Of a DNA stretch of 30,180 bases, positions 7,160 through 14,767 are shown in pieces. Below the pieces are notes generated by a model. The model saw only the letters and a program-made list of their open reading frames with translations. It had not been told where the DNA came from and ran no database searches. Positions within the stretch are counted from its first letter, which is position 1. Each line of letters opens with the position of its first letter. Origin of the DNA: a virus. The position numbers and the translations under genes are program-made. The DNA is taken from positions 1-30,180 of IMG/VR virus record IMGVR_UViG_3300042860_001859. The stretch is one strand, 5' to 3'.

Positions 7160-8274
7160 TCGGCGAAGTGCCGGGGCTGGTTGTCAAGCAGGACGACAAT
7201 GGCCGCACGGTCATTCGCGGCTACGCCGCCGTATTTGAATCCGAGTCGCAGGACTTGGGTGGCTTTGTCGAGATCGTGGAACGCGGCGCGTTCGACGACG
7301 TCATGCGGTCGAATCCCGACGTCTTCGGCAAATACAACCACGAGCGCGTCATCGGCCGCACCACCAGCGGCACGATGCGCCTGACAGTCGACGAGCGCGG
7401 CCTGCGGTACGAAATCGACCCGCCGCGGTCGGCTGCGGACGTCGTCGAATTGATCGAAAGAGGCGATGTGCGCGGGTCGAGCTTCGCCTTCCGCTCGAAG
7501 CCAGCAGACGAGTCGTGGACCCGCGACGCCAACGGCCGAATGATCCGTCGGATCAAGAAGTTTTCGTATCTCGGGGACGCCGGCCCCGTCGACACCCCGG
7601 CCTATCTCGCCACCGAAACCTACGTCAGCAAGCGGGCCATCGAAATGGCCCTCGCCGAGAACACCAAGGCCGAGGAGCCTGCCGATGAGCAGCGAGCGGA
7701 TAGCGCTCTGGTCGAAGATTCTGTCGCGGCTCCTGAAGCCGAAGCGGACGCCGCCCCCGAAGACGGTGCGGTGGCGGCCGGCGATGAGGAGCGTGCCGCC
7801 GTCAGCCTCAAACCTACGGCCGGAATGGCCTCGGCGGCTCGACGAGGTCTGAAACTCCACGAGGAAGGCAAGTCTGGCGACGGCCTGAAGCCGGAGACGG
7901 TGGCCCGCGCGAACCGCCTGGCCCGCCGCGAGGAGATGAACGACGACTGGGTTCGCGAGATGAATGCCTGGTTCGCGCGGCACGAGTCGGCGAGCAAGTC
8001 CCCCGGCTGGGACAAAGCCGGCGAAGAGAAGCCCGGCTTTGTGGCGTGGCTCTTGTGGGGCGGAAATGCCGCCAAGAACTGGTCGGCACGCAAGGTCAAG
8101 GAGATGGAGGGCGAGCGTGATCTGTCGATGATCGACGAAGAGCGAGACGTCGACGAAGAGTCGCTCGAGCCGAAGCCACTTGCCGTCATAGTCTCTGCGT
8201 CGACGGATGACTTCCAGTCGAAGATCGCGTCGCTCAAGGCAACGATGCTGCGGACTCACTTGCACGGCAAGTAG
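7126..8274 (+). CDS. Prohead protease (HK97 type) with an added C-terminal module
   Basis: This serine protease should remove the scaffolding domain of the capsid protein during maturation. The N-terminal 170 residues are the classic domain: RGYAAVFES (31-39), ERGAFDDVM (52-60), the catalytic His in YNHE (about 71), and the nucleophile Ser in RGSSFAF (116-122), followed by LGDAGPVDTPAY. The usual protease is near 200 residues and this one has 382. The extra part holds an acidic Ala-rich linker (about 175-225), then a domain with SAARRGLKLHEEG, DGLKPETVARANRLA and VAWLLWGG. That domain resembles a module I recall from other phage proteases. It may be a scaffold or DNA-contact domain, but its function is not known to me. 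ATG 7126 follows GAGGAGG. Confidence 0.93.
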   Translation: MDGSCELERRLIGEVPGLVVKQDDNGRTVIRGYAAVFESESQDLGGFVEIVERGAFDDVMRSNPDVFGKYNHERVIGRTTSGTMRLTVDERGLRYEIDPPRSAADVVELIERGDVRGSSFAFRSKPADESWTRDANGRMIRRIKKFSYLGDAGPVDTPAYLATETYVSKRAIEMALAENTKAEEPADEQRADSALVEDSVAAPEAEADAAPEDGAVAAGDEERAAVSLKPTAGMASAARRGLKLHEEGKSGDGLKPETVARANRLARREEMNDDWVREMNAWFARHESASKSPGWDKAGEEKPGFVAWLLWGGNAAKNWSARKVKEMEGERDLSMIDEERDVDEESLEPKPLAVIVSASTDDFQSKIASLKATMLRTHLHGK

Positions 8275-8432
8275 TCCGTACCCTACAAATCAAGATATAC
8301 GCCCTGCGAAGGATTTCGCAGGGAGCAGTGCGAGCGACTTGAGGATTCATTTCGCGGCGCGCTTGCGGGCAAACCACCCGCCGGCCGCCGCACCTTCGCG
8401 ATTGGCCGGCTTCACAAGGAGCAAGGCCAATC
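8275..8432 (+). other. Leader of the major capsid gene
   Basis: This is one of the longest gaps between rightward genes. It carries the hairpin at 8302-8323, a GC-rich stretch and the ribosome binding site AAGGAG (8418-8423) before ATG 8433. I see no reading frame worth calling. A gap with structure directly ahead of the most abundant virion protein suggests an mRNA processing, stability or promoter region. AAGATATAC at 8292-8300 is too weak alone to call a promoter. Confidence 0.6.
8302..8323 (+). promoter_or_regulatory. Hairpin upstream of the capsid gene
   Basis: CCCTGCGAA and TTCGCAGGG form a perfect 9-bp stem around the 4-base loop GGAT. There is no T-run after it, so it does not look like an intrinsic terminator. 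An RNA-processing or stabilising stem for the capsid mRNA is plausible. Confidence 0.6.
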
Positions 8433-9782
8433 ATGGCGAGCAACCTCAAGCGTCTTCAGGACCGTGCCGCGGCGATCGCCGCCCGGATGACCGAACTGGC
8501 CGATGTGGCCGAGCGTTCGGAGGATCAGACCGCGGAACTCCGTCGGCTTTCCGACGAGGCCGACAAGGTCAAGTCCGACCTGGAGTTCGAGGGCAAGCTC
8601 GCCGCGAAGGAGCAGGAACTCCGCGCGGTCGTCGAGGCTGCGGCCCCGGCGGCCCCCGCCGCCCCCGTGGCTGCCGAGCAGCCCAAGAAGGCCGAGATTC
8701 GGGCGATCAACCCGCATCACTCGACCCTGCGTGCGTTCAACGACGGCCCCGATGCCGTCGAGAGCGCCTACCGGTGCGGCCGGTGGATCAAGGCCACCGT
8801 GTTCAAGAACGAGTCGGACATCCGGTGGTGCCGTGAGCACGGCGTCGAGGCCCGCGCCCTCAACGAGGGCAGCAATTCGGCCGGCGGCAGCCTGGTGCCG
8901 GAGGAGTTCGCCGCTCGCGTGATTCGTCTCGTCGAAACCTACGGCACCTACCCGGGCGCCGTCGAGAACGTGTCGATGAGCCGGGACACGATGGTGATCC
9001 CGAAGCGACTGTCGGGGACGACCGCTTACTTCGTGGGCGAAGGCTCCGCAGTGACCGAGAGCGAGCCGACCTACGGCAACGTGTCGCTCGTCGCCAAGAA
9101 GTTGGCCGTCGGTTGCCGGATGAGCACCGAGGTGGTCGAAGATACCGCTGGCGTGGTGTCTTTGGCCGACGCAATCGCTACGGAGTTCTCGACCTCGCTG
9201 GCCTTCCGCATCGACCAGTGCGGCTGGATCGGTGACGGCACCAGCCAGTACGGCGGCATCAACGGCGTCATCAACAAGATCAACGACGGCACGCACACCT
9301 CTTCGGTGGTGTCGGCCGCCTCGGGCAACACGGCGTTCGAGACGCTGGACATCGAGGACTTCCTGGCCGTGATGGGCAAGTTGCCCCTCTACGCCCGTCA
9401 GGGAGCGGCCTGGTATGTGTCGCCGGCCGGCTACGCGGCGAGCATTGCCCGCCTGAAGTACGCGGCCGGTGGCAACACCGTCGAGAACATCGGTGCGGCG
9501 GCTGGCGAGTCCTTCCTCGGCTACCCCGTGCGGATGGTGCATGTGATGAACAGCACCCTCGGTGCGGACACCAGCAAGGTGAAGTTGCTCTTCGGCAACC
9601 TGAACCTCGCCTGCATCTACGCCCGGCGTCGTGACTTCTCGGTGCGGCTGTTCGATCAGGTCTACGCGACCACCGACCAGCTCCTGCTCCAGGGAACGAT
9701 GCGGTTCGATTCCGTTGCCCACACCCTTGGCACGACTTCGGAGGTCGGTCCCGTGATCGCTCTCCGTTCGGCCGCCTCGTGA
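8433..9782 (+). CDS. Major capsid protein, HK97 fold
   Basis: This 449-residue protein is the main shell subunit. Residues 1-70 form a charged coiled-coil delta/scaffold domain, followed by a Pro-Ala linker (69-82). The mature fold begins near 142-152, where ARALNEGSNSAGGSLVPEEF fits the usual start of HK97-type mature subunits, so the protease probably cuts close to residue 142. Later blocks are TMVIPKRLSGTTAYFVGEG (the E-loop/N-arm region), LAVGCRMSTEVVEDT, DQCGWIGDGTSQYGGINGV, AAWYVSPAGYAASIARLK, and the C-terminal FSVRLFDQVYATTDQLLLQG. These appear in family order. The gene has a strong ribosome binding site, a structured leader, and the protease directly upstream, all as expected. Confidence 0.96.
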   Translation: MASNLKRLQDRAAAIAARMTELADVAERSEDQTAELRRLSDEADKVKSDLEFEGKLAAKEQELRAVVEAAAPAAPAAPVAAEQPKKAEIRAINPHHSTLRAFNDGPDAVESAYRCGRWIKATVFKNESDIRWCREHGVEARALNEGSNSAGGSLVPEEFAARVIRLVETYGTYPGAVENVSMSRDTMVIPKRLSGTTAYFVGEGSAVTESEPTYGNVSLVAKKLAVGCRMSTEVVEDTAGVVSLADAIATEFSTSLAFRIDQCGWIGDGTSQYGGINGVINKINDGTHTSSVVSAASGNTAFETLDIEDFLAVMGKLPLYARQGAAWYVSPAGYAASIARLKYAAGGNTVENIGAAAGESFLGYPVRMVHVMNSTLGADTSKVKLLFGNLNLACIYARRRDFSVRLFDQVYATTDQLLLQGTMRFDSVAHTLGTTSEVGPVIALRSAAS

Positions 9783-9801
9783 TAACAGGAGCCTCTGAAG
9801 C

Positions 9802-10239
9802 ATGATCCACTCCCAGAACCATAAGGTCGTTGCGAACCTCGAGTCGGCCGCTGTCGGCGCGACCGCGACCGCCACGCTGACGATCGACACCATCGGCTAC
9901 GATCACGCCAGCGTGACCGTGCTGCGGGCCAGCAACGCCAGCACGGTGTTCGCGAACGTCGTGAAGGTCGAAGAGTCAGACGACAACTCGTCCTACTCGA
10001 ACGTCACTGCCCTGGTGGGCGGCGGCGTCGGCGGCTTCTCGATCCCGGCTGTCACGAGCACGGCCCTGACGTCCGTCCTCAAGCTGGACATCGACACGAA
10101 GGCCAAGAAGCGCTACCTGAAGGTGTCCTACACGCCCGGCGCCACGGCGAACGTGGCGATGGTGGCCCGCCTGGGTCGTGCCGAAGAGTCGCCCGTGTCG
10201 AACTCCGACGCTGGTGTCATCGGCCGATTCGTTGGCTAG
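9802..10239 (+). CDS. Small beta-rich structural protein, decoration candidate
   Basis: The protein has 145 residues, is rich in Thr, Ser, Val and Ala, and is predicted by eye to be mostly beta-strand. There is no signal peptide, membrane span or catalytic motif. Segments such as TATATLTIDTIGYDHASVTV and VEESDDNSSYSNVTALVGG are typical of small virion proteins that follow a capsid gene. It directly follows the major capsid gene with AGGAG 14 bases ahead of the ATG. Position suggests a capsid decoration or cement protein, but I recognise no family with certainty. The product of 27874-28227 has a similar composition and pattern. Confidence 0.65.
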   Translation: MIHSQNHKVVANLESAAVGATATATLTIDTIGYDHASVTVLRASNASTVFANVVKVEESDDNSSYSNVTALVGGGVGGFSIPAVTSTALTSVLKLDIDTKAKKRYLKVSYTPGATANVAMVARLGRAEESPVSNSDAGVIGRFVG

Positions 10240-10270
10240 TCCCGTACAAGCGGGACGGCCATGACGGCCG
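10239..10270 (+). promoter_or_regulatory. Two adjacent hairpins after the decoration-like gene
   Basis: GTCCCG-TACAAG-CGGGAC (10239-10256) is followed by CGGCC-ATGAC-GGCCG (10256-10270). Neither has a T-run. They begin at the stop codon of the decoration-like gene. They could set the 3' end of an abundant capsid/decoration mRNA or reduce read-through to the gene that follows. Confidence 0.5.
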
Positions 10271-10294
10271 ACAAAGGCGCAAGGATGCGCGCCC

Positions 10295-10310
10295 GCTCCT
10301 CACAAGGAGC
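10295..10310 (+). promoter_or_regulatory. Ribosome binding site inside a hairpin
   Basis: GCTCCT-CACA-AGGAGC is a perfect 6-bp stem with a 4-base loop. Its right arm is the Shine-Dalgarno of the glycosyltransferase-like gene (ATG 10316). Folding would hide the site and lower translation. No other gene here shows this arrangement so clearly. Confidence 0.55.
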
Positions 10311-10315
10311 GAACC

Positions 10316-11044
10316 ATGCTGCTGCGTGTCGGTAATTGTGAAGCCGAGGTGAAGGTAGCCGCTCTGATGAGCGTCCCTCGCCTCGGCTTCACTGATAATT
10401 TCTTCTGCATCTCGCAGGCTCTCGCGCCGCACGGGATCGCCCCGATCAAATACACGGGCGCGTTCTTCGGTCAATGCCTCCAGCGGTGCATGGAACAGGT
10501 CGTCGACACGCACGACGTCGTGCTGACGATCGACTATGACACGATCTTCACCGCCAAGACGGTGGAAGCGCTCCTCGCCCTCCTGATGCACTCGGGCTTC
10601 GACGCCCTCGCTCCGCTTCAGACCAAGCGGGAGGCGAACACGGTGATGTTCGCCCTGCCTGGGATCACGCCGGACGAGAAGACAACGGTCGAAAACGACT
10701 GGTTCCAGAAGGTCGTCCAGCCCGTCGAGACAGCGCACTTCGGCTGCACGTTCATCCGCACCGCGGCCATCAAGAAGATGGCGAAGCCGTGGTTCCTGGC
10801 CGAGGCCAATGACGAAGGGACGTTCACGGGCGGCCATATCGACGAGGACATCTACTTCTGGAAGAAGTTCGCCGCCAGCGGGAACCGCCTGGGCATCGCC
10901 ACCAACGTCAGCGTCGGCCACGCCGAACTGATGATCACCTGGCCCTCCAGGAGCGTCGAAGGCGGCAAGGTGCAGCAGCACACGACGGAGTTCTGGAACA
11001 ACGGGAAGAAGCCGCCGGAAGGCGCCTGGGGATTCGTGCCATGA
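10316..11044 (+). CDS. Glycosyltransferase-like protein (GT-A fold candidate)
   Basis: This 242-residue protein is unexpected in a head module. The DVVLTIDYDTIF segment holds a DxD-type motif (Asp 73, Asp 75) as in nucleotide-sugar-binding GT-A enzymes. The first 50 residues can form the Rossmann-like start. FTGGHIDEDIYFWKKFAASGNRLGI (169-193) resembles the ED-motif region of family 2 enzymes, and VGHAEL supplies a late His that could be a metal ligand. No membrane segment is visible, so it would act in the cytoplasm. It could glycosylate a virion protein or a host surface component. It sits between a decoration-like gene and a connector gene, and its ribosome binding site is in a hairpin. 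The enzymatic assignment is inference from motifs. Confidence 0.7.
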   Translation: MLLRVGNCEAEVKVAALMSVPRLGFTDNFFCISQALAPHGIAPIKYTGAFFGQCLQRCMEQVVDTHDVVLTIDYDTIFTAKTVEALLALLMHSGFDALAPLQTKREANTVMFALPGITPDEKTTVENDWFQKVVQPVETAHFGCTFIRTAAIKKMAKPWFLAEANDEGTFTGGHIDEDIYFWKKFAASGNRLGIATNVSVGHAELMITWPSRSVEGGKVQQHTTEFWNNGKKPPEGAWGFVP

Positions 11045-11238
11045 GGATTCGCGTACTGAAGTCGTTCGCCGGCTACCGCGTCGGGCAAGAGTTTGACTGG
11101 GGCGACGGCGCGGCGCGCATCTACATCGCCCGCGGCATGGTCGAGGAGATCGGCGAGCGTCGCCTGGAGGCCGCGACCGTCGAAGAGCGGAGCGAGCGGG
11201 CCACGATGCCGCAGCCGGCCAGGAGGAAGGCGAAATGA
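11041..11238 (+). CDS. Small unknown protein, 65 residues
   Basis: The product starts MRIRVLKSFAGYRVGQEFDW and has a basic tail (RRKAK). It overlaps the gene before it by ATGA and the gene after by 4 bases, so translation is coupled on both sides. Similar short proteins beginning with a small beta-sheet unit are common between capsid and connector genes of phages, but no role is established here. No motif is visible. Confidence 0.7.
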   Translation: MRIRVLKSFAGYRVGQEFDWGDGAARIYIARGMVEEIGERRLEAATVEERSERATMPQPARRKAK

Positions 11239-11885
11239 CCGTCACCATCACCTACGGCTCGCCAGAGTATCCGTCGGCTGGCATCACGCCATACCGCAGC
11301 CTCGTCAAGCACACCGCCCCGGCGGTCTATCCGGTGACGCTCGCGGAGGCGAAGACGCAGTGCCGCGTCGACACCTCCGACGAGGACACATACCTCAACA
11401 GTCTGATCGCGATGGCGACCGAGTACGTCGAGAACGTGCTGGACGTCAGCCTCATCTCCCAGACGCTCGAGGCCCGCTATGACTGCTTCCCCTTATGGGA
11501 GATCATCCTGCCCCGCCCGCCGATGGCGAGCGGTACGGTGACGGTCATCTACCGCGACGAGGCCGGCGTCAGCCAGACGATCACCTCGGCGACGGGTGCG
11601 TTCCAGACCGACCACTACGCCACGCCCGGCCGCATCTACCCTGTCTACGAAGGCGTCTGGCCGGCGGTGCGGGGCGACGAGAACAGCGTCGTCGTCCGCT
11701 GGCCGGCAGGCTACGGAGCCAGCGGCTCGAGCGTGCCGAGCACGGTCAAGGGTCTGATCCTTCTCCTCGTCGCCCACTGGTTCGAGATGCGGCAGCCCGT
11801 GGTCACCGGCTTCAGCCAGGTGCTTCCCGTCCCGCAGACGTTCGACACGCTCCTGGCGGCGTCCGGCTGGGGAGGCTACCGATGA
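11235..11885 (+). CDS. Head-tail connector (gp6-like adaptor)
   Basis: This 216-residue protein should form the ring below the portal. The helical N-terminal part holds the family's typical opening, PVTLAEAKTQCRVD (36-49), followed by DEDTYLNSLIAMATEYVENVLD (about 52-71). The middle is a beta-rich insert with a variable loop, and the last 50 residues form a helix (VKGLILLLVAHWFEMRQP) with a Gly-rich end. This order fits the phage connector (gp6/gp15-like) family. It overlaps its neighbours by 4 bases on each side (11235 and 11882). Confidence 0.85.
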   Translation: MTVTITYGSPEYPSAGITPYRSLVKHTAPAVYPVTLAEAKTQCRVDTSDEDTYLNSLIAMATEYVENVLDVSLISQTLEARYDCFPLWEIILPRPPMASGTVTVIYRDEAGVSQTITSATGAFQTDHYATPGRIYPVYEGVWPAVRGDENSVVVRWPAGYGASGSSVPSTVKGLILLLVAHWFEMRQPVVTGFSQVLPVPQTFDTLLAASGWGGYR

Positions 11886-12367
11886 GCCTCCAGGCCCAGG
11901 TGCAGGCAAAGGTGCAGGCACGTTCGCAGTTCGCGAACGGCCTGACGACGGAGATCGCCGACCACCCGCTGACGTTCTTCTTCGACGTCGGCGACTGCAC
12001 GAAGGTCTGGAGCGACCGCCGCACGTTCTCTGCTGGGTTGGACGAGGTCGACTTCTCGGCCATCGGCATCGGCACAGTGAAGCTCCTGTGCCTCAAGAAC
12101 CTGTCGACGACGAGCCAGATCGCCCTGTCTGCGGGGTGGACGGGGAGCCAGTTCAGCCTGTTCCGGCAGGACGTCACGGCCTGGAACTTCTCACCGATCA
12201 TCAACCTCGGGGCGCTGACGCTCCGCGGCTACCCGATCCGCGAGGGCGGCGCGTTCTTGCTGTCCTGCCCGAACTCGGCCGGCTTCGCCACGACGTCCGG
12301 CGGGAGCATCCTCCGCGTCGGCGGGACGACGGGCCAGAACTACGAAATCTACGTCATGGGAACCTGA
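11882..12367 (+). CDS. Beta-rich virion protein of unknown role, 161 residues
   Basis: I do not recognise a named family. The N-terminus has a short Gln-rich repeat (LQAQVQAKVQARSQ). Later comes the pattern KLLCLKNLSTTSQIALSAGW, then LRGYPIREGGAFLLSCPN and finally GQNYEIYVMG. The same order (N-L-S/T-T block, GE/EGG block, YEI/V block) is seen in the products of 12371-12904 and 19876-20244. This suggests three paralogues of one beta-sandwich type. The start is ATG 11882, overlapping the connector stop as ATGA; an in-frame extension upstream lies wholly within the connector and is rejected. Its place suggests a head or neck component. Confidence 0.75.
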   Translation: MSLQAQVQAKVQARSQFANGLTTEIADHPLTFFFDVGDCTKVWSDRRTFSAGLDEVDFSAIGIGTVKLLCLKNLSTTSQIALSAGWTGSQFSLFRQDVTAWNFSPIINLGALTLRGYPIREGGAFLLSCPNSAGFATTSGGSILRVGGTTGQNYEIYVMGT

Positions 12368-12370
12368 CCG

Positions 12371-12904
12371 ATGGCACTCACCGCCCAGATCGCTCTCTCC
12401 ATCCTTGCTCACGAGACGTCCAGCGGTGACTTGTCGCGGACGCTGCGGGCCACGCCGGCAAACTACGCACTAACGCTCACCGACGGCACCGGAGCCAACC
12501 AGGCGCAGGTGGCGTGGAGCGCGTCCGGGTCAACCCCAGGGTTCGGCGGATACGTTGACTTCAACCTTCAGTCCTTGCCAGACGACCGCGGCACCGTAAG
12601 CATGACATATGTCAAGGGAATCTACATCAAGAACACAAATCCAGGCGAGGCGCTACTCGTCGGCGCGGACTGGAATGATACCACGCCACAAAACAGGTTC
12701 TACTACCTTCCGCTTTACAGAAATCAGAGCGACGGTGCAGGGGAGCCGATCCGGCTGGCCGGAACCTCATTCTTTTTTGTGTTTTCTCCGTCCGAAGACG
12801 GCTATCAGGTCGGAGCGACGTCAAAGATCATTCGCTTATCTGCGACGGACGGAGGCGCTGCAAGTTACGAAATCGTCATCATCGGCGAAGGCACGGTCAC
12901 ATGA
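12371..12904 (+). CDS. Beta-rich virion protein of unknown role, 177 residues
   Basis: The product is related in pattern to the gene just upstream and to 19876-20244: VKGIYIKNTNPGEALLVGADW, then GEPIRLAGTSFFFVFSP, then SYEIVIIGEG. It is longer, with a Tyr-rich insert (NRFYYLPLYRNQSDG). There is no membrane span or catalytic motif. Bases 12600-12860 look less GC-rich than the flanking genes, which may point to a separate origin or relaxed codon use. The stop overlaps the next ATG (ATGA at 12901). Confidence 0.75.
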   Translation: MALTAQIALSILAHETSSGDLSRTLRATPANYALTLTDGTGANQAQVAWSASGSTPGFGGYVDFNLQSLPDDRGTVSMTYVKGIYIKNTNPGEALLVGADWNDTTPQNRFYYLPLYRNQSDGAGEPIRLAGTSFFFVFSPSEDGYQVGATSKIIRLSATDGGAASYEIVIIGEGTVT

Positions 12905-13218
12905 TCATCGGGACCATGCGGGAGCGGGTCGCGATCAAGTCCCAGACGGAGGTGCGTAAGCCCTCCGGCGAGACGGTCATGGACTGGGACACCACCGTCG
13001 CCACGGTGTGGGCGAGCGTCAGCGGCCTCTCGAGCCGGGACATCCTCCAGGCCCAGCAGGCCAACGTCATCGCGACCCACCGCATCCGCATCCGCTACCG
13101 TGCCGACGTCACGCATCTCAACCGCCTCATCTGGCGAGGCCGTACGATGGAAATTGCGGCGGTCGTCGAGCGCGACAACCGCACGGCCCTGGAAATCCTG
13201 GCCCGCGAGGTGCAGTGA
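12901..13218 (+). CDS. Head closure protein (Phage_H_T_join type)
   Basis: This 105-residue protein begins MIIGTMRERVAIKSQTEV, the typical opening of SPP1 gp16-like head-tail joining proteins (G.L..RV.I......D..G). It also contains WDTTVATVWASVSGLSSRDILQAQQ and the strand pair HRIRIRYRADVTHLNRLIWRGRTMEIAAVVE, which match the family order. It should seal the connector after packaging and present the tail docking surface. The length fits the family. It overlaps neighbours by 4 bases at the start and 1 at the end. Confidence 0.9.
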   Translation: MIIGTMRERVAIKSQTEVRKPSGETVMDWDTTVATVWASVSGLSSRDILQAQQANVIATHRIRIRYRADVTHLNRLIWRGRTMEIAAVVERDNRTALEILAREVQ

Positions 13219-13967
13219 TGGCGGTACTCATCGACGCAACGCAGCCGCGCGACTTCGGCGGGCAGTCTGCCAAGCAGATCGTCGAAGGGTTCGTCAGCAT
13301 CCAGACGGCCGGCGCTCGCGAGGTTGCCAAGGAGCTTGAACTGATGGCCCTGCGGGCCATGAAAGACCCAGGCCAACTCAAGGCCAAAGCCGCCAAGAAG
13401 GCGTCGGAGATCATCCGCAAGGGCTACAAGGCCAAGATCAACAACGTCACCGACAACCTCGGGAAGTCGGTGACGACGCGGATTCGGCAGTACGAAGGGG
13501 CGACGGTCGCGATCACTGGCCCGAGAGTCACCGGCCCCGTCGGCGCCGACCCGGACATGGGGAGTGGGAATCACGCCTGGCTAGTCGAGTTCGGGACCGG
13601 CGCCAGAAAGCCCGGCACGCAGGGTCGCCGCACCTACGTCAACGTCCACCAGATGATCAACGGGAAGATGAATCGGGCCGGCACGTTCAACAACGAGCAG
13701 TTCGCGAGCATGGGCCGAGGATACTACTTCCTCATGGGGTCGAAGAAGGAGCGAACCAGGCAGGCGAAGGCCGGCAGCGGCGGCGACCATGACTTCTGGA
13801 CGCCCCCAGGCGGCGGCGAGCAGCGGCCGGTCACTCTCCACCCCGGAGAGACGTACCGCTTCATGCCGGCCAAGAACCTGATGCAGAAGACGATCTCCGA
13901 GAACTCCTCGGCCGTCCTGGCGTCCCTCATCGCCAACATGAAGACCTACATCGAGGAACTCCGGTGA
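13218..13967 (+). CDS. HK97 gp10-like tail-completion protein
   Basis: This 249-residue protein is longer than the usual 130-170. It has a long N-terminal helical part (VAKELELMALRAMKDPGQLKAKAAKKASEII), then the characteristic HAWLVEFGTGARKPGTQGRRT block (115-135) of gp10-like proteins. Next come a basic loop region with PPGGGEQRPV and the closing PAKNLMQKTISENSSAVLASLI, which matches the F-P.P.L..A family end. It should help join the tail to the head. ATG 13218 shares a base with the stop before it; upstream in-frame extension to 13008 lies inside the closure gene and is not credible. Confidence 0.85.
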   Translation: MAVLIDATQPRDFGGQSAKQIVEGFVSIQTAGAREVAKELELMALRAMKDPGQLKAKAAKKASEIIRKGYKAKINNVTDNLGKSVTTRIRQYEGATVAITGPRVTGPVGADPDMGSGNHAWLVEFGTGARKPGTQGRRTYVNVHQMINGKMNRAGTFNNEQFASMGRGYYFLMGSKKERTRQAKAGSGGDHDFWTPPGGGEQRPVTLHPGETYRFMPAKNLMQKTISENSSAVLASLIANMKTYIEELR

Positions 13968-14389
13968 TCATCAAGCCCGAGGACTACGTCTACTACCGTC
14001 TGACGAGCGTCCCCGCGGTCGCCCGACTCGTCGGCTTCAACGTCTACCCGATCGCCGTGCCGAAGTCGGCTGGGTTCCCGTTCATTGTCTACAAGCGGCA
14101 GAACATCATCCGCGAGACGACGCTGTCGGGGCCGCTCTACGTCCCGCTCTTGTCGATCCAGATCGCCTCCTGGGCGCTCACCCACGACGCCGCCAGGGAG
14201 TTGGGGGACGAGGTGCGGCTTGCTCTGGATGGCAACACCGGCACGGCAATGGGGGTTACAATCAGTGATATGAGGCTCGTCAGCGAAACTGACGATTTTC
14301 TCGATCCTACGGCCGTCGGAGCACAACTCCCGCCGGCTTACGAGGTCAGGCAACTGTATCAGATCAGGTGGCAAGAAGCCGCCTCGTAA
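13964..14389 (+). CDS. Tail-completion protein, DUF3168-like
   Basis: This 141-residue protein follows the gp10-like gene, the standard place for a DUF3168 (gp11/gpU-like) terminator of the tail tube. Matching blocks are YRLTSVPAVARLVG (near the N-terminus), FPFIVYKRQ, the strand LLSIQIASWALTHDAARELGDEVRLAL, and the end QLYQIRWQ. The start is GTG 13964, overlapping the previous stop as GTGA. After it there is a 39-base gap with AAGGAGG ahead of the first tail-tube gene. Confidence 0.85.
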   Translation: MIIKPEDYVYYRLTSVPAVARLVGFNVYPIAVPKSAGFPFIVYKRQNIIRETTLSGPLYVPLLSIQIASWALTHDAARELGDEVRLALDGNTGTAMGVTISDMRLVSETDDFLDPTAVGAQLPPAYEVRQLYQIRWQEAAS

Positions 14390-14428
14390 CCCTACAGGTC
14401 ACGACACTGGCGCAAGGAGGCGCGACTC

Positions 14429-14764
14429 ATGGCAGGCGTTTCGGCACAGGGACTCACGTTCTCGTTCGGCGGGTCCAACCTCACGGTCACCTCGGTTCAG
14501 GTCAATGACACCCAAGACCTCATCGACGGCAGCCACCTGGGCATCGCCCCGAACGGCCGTCGGGAGTACGTCGGTGGCTTCGCGACCGACCGCGAGGTGC
14601 AGATCGACTACATCTCCACGAACATCCTCACGGCCGGCGTGTCCGGCTCCATGTCGATCTCCGGCCCGATCTCGTTCAGCGGCAACGCGACGATCGCGTC
14701 GTCTTCGATCGGCGGTTCTGTCGGCGCCCTCGTCTCCGGGAGTGCGACGTTCCGAGTCGCGTAA
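14429..14764 (+). CDS. Tail tube protein-like, paralogue 1
   Basis: This 111-residue protein opens MAGVSAQGLTFSFGG, has central VGGFATDREVQIDYIS, and ends SGSATFRVA. Its neighbour opens MAGFAAQGATFTFAG and ends RGTANFKVTDYQ. The shared start and end, similar length and tandem order show duplication. Both are beta-rich and lie just before the chaperone pair and the tape measure, where the major tail protein is encoded. A very strong ribosome binding site (AAGGAGG, 14413-14419) suits an abundant protein. Which copy forms the tube is not clear; one may be a tail-terminator or minor variant. Confidence 0.75.
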   Translation: MAGVSAQGLTFSFGGSNLTVTSVQVNDTQDLIDGSHLGIAPNGRREYVGGFATDREVQIDYISTNILTAGVSGSMSISGPISFSGNATIASSSIGGSVGALVSGSATFRVA

Positions 14765-14767
14765 GCG

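Noticed and set aside
7087-8265. Reverse 392-residue frame opposite the prohead protease
   Set aside because: The forward frame carries the protease motifs. The reverse frame shows the biased composition of an antisense shadow, with no start signal.
8412-9893. Reverse 493-residue frame opposite the capsid gene
   Set aside because: It is fully antisense to a confident HK97-type capsid protein. Long antisense frames are common opposite GC-rich genes.
11495-11881. N-terminal extension of the 161-residue gene to 290 residues
   Set aside because: The extension lies inside the connector gene in another frame and is Arg/Pro-rich. The ATGA overlap at 11882 gives a natural start.
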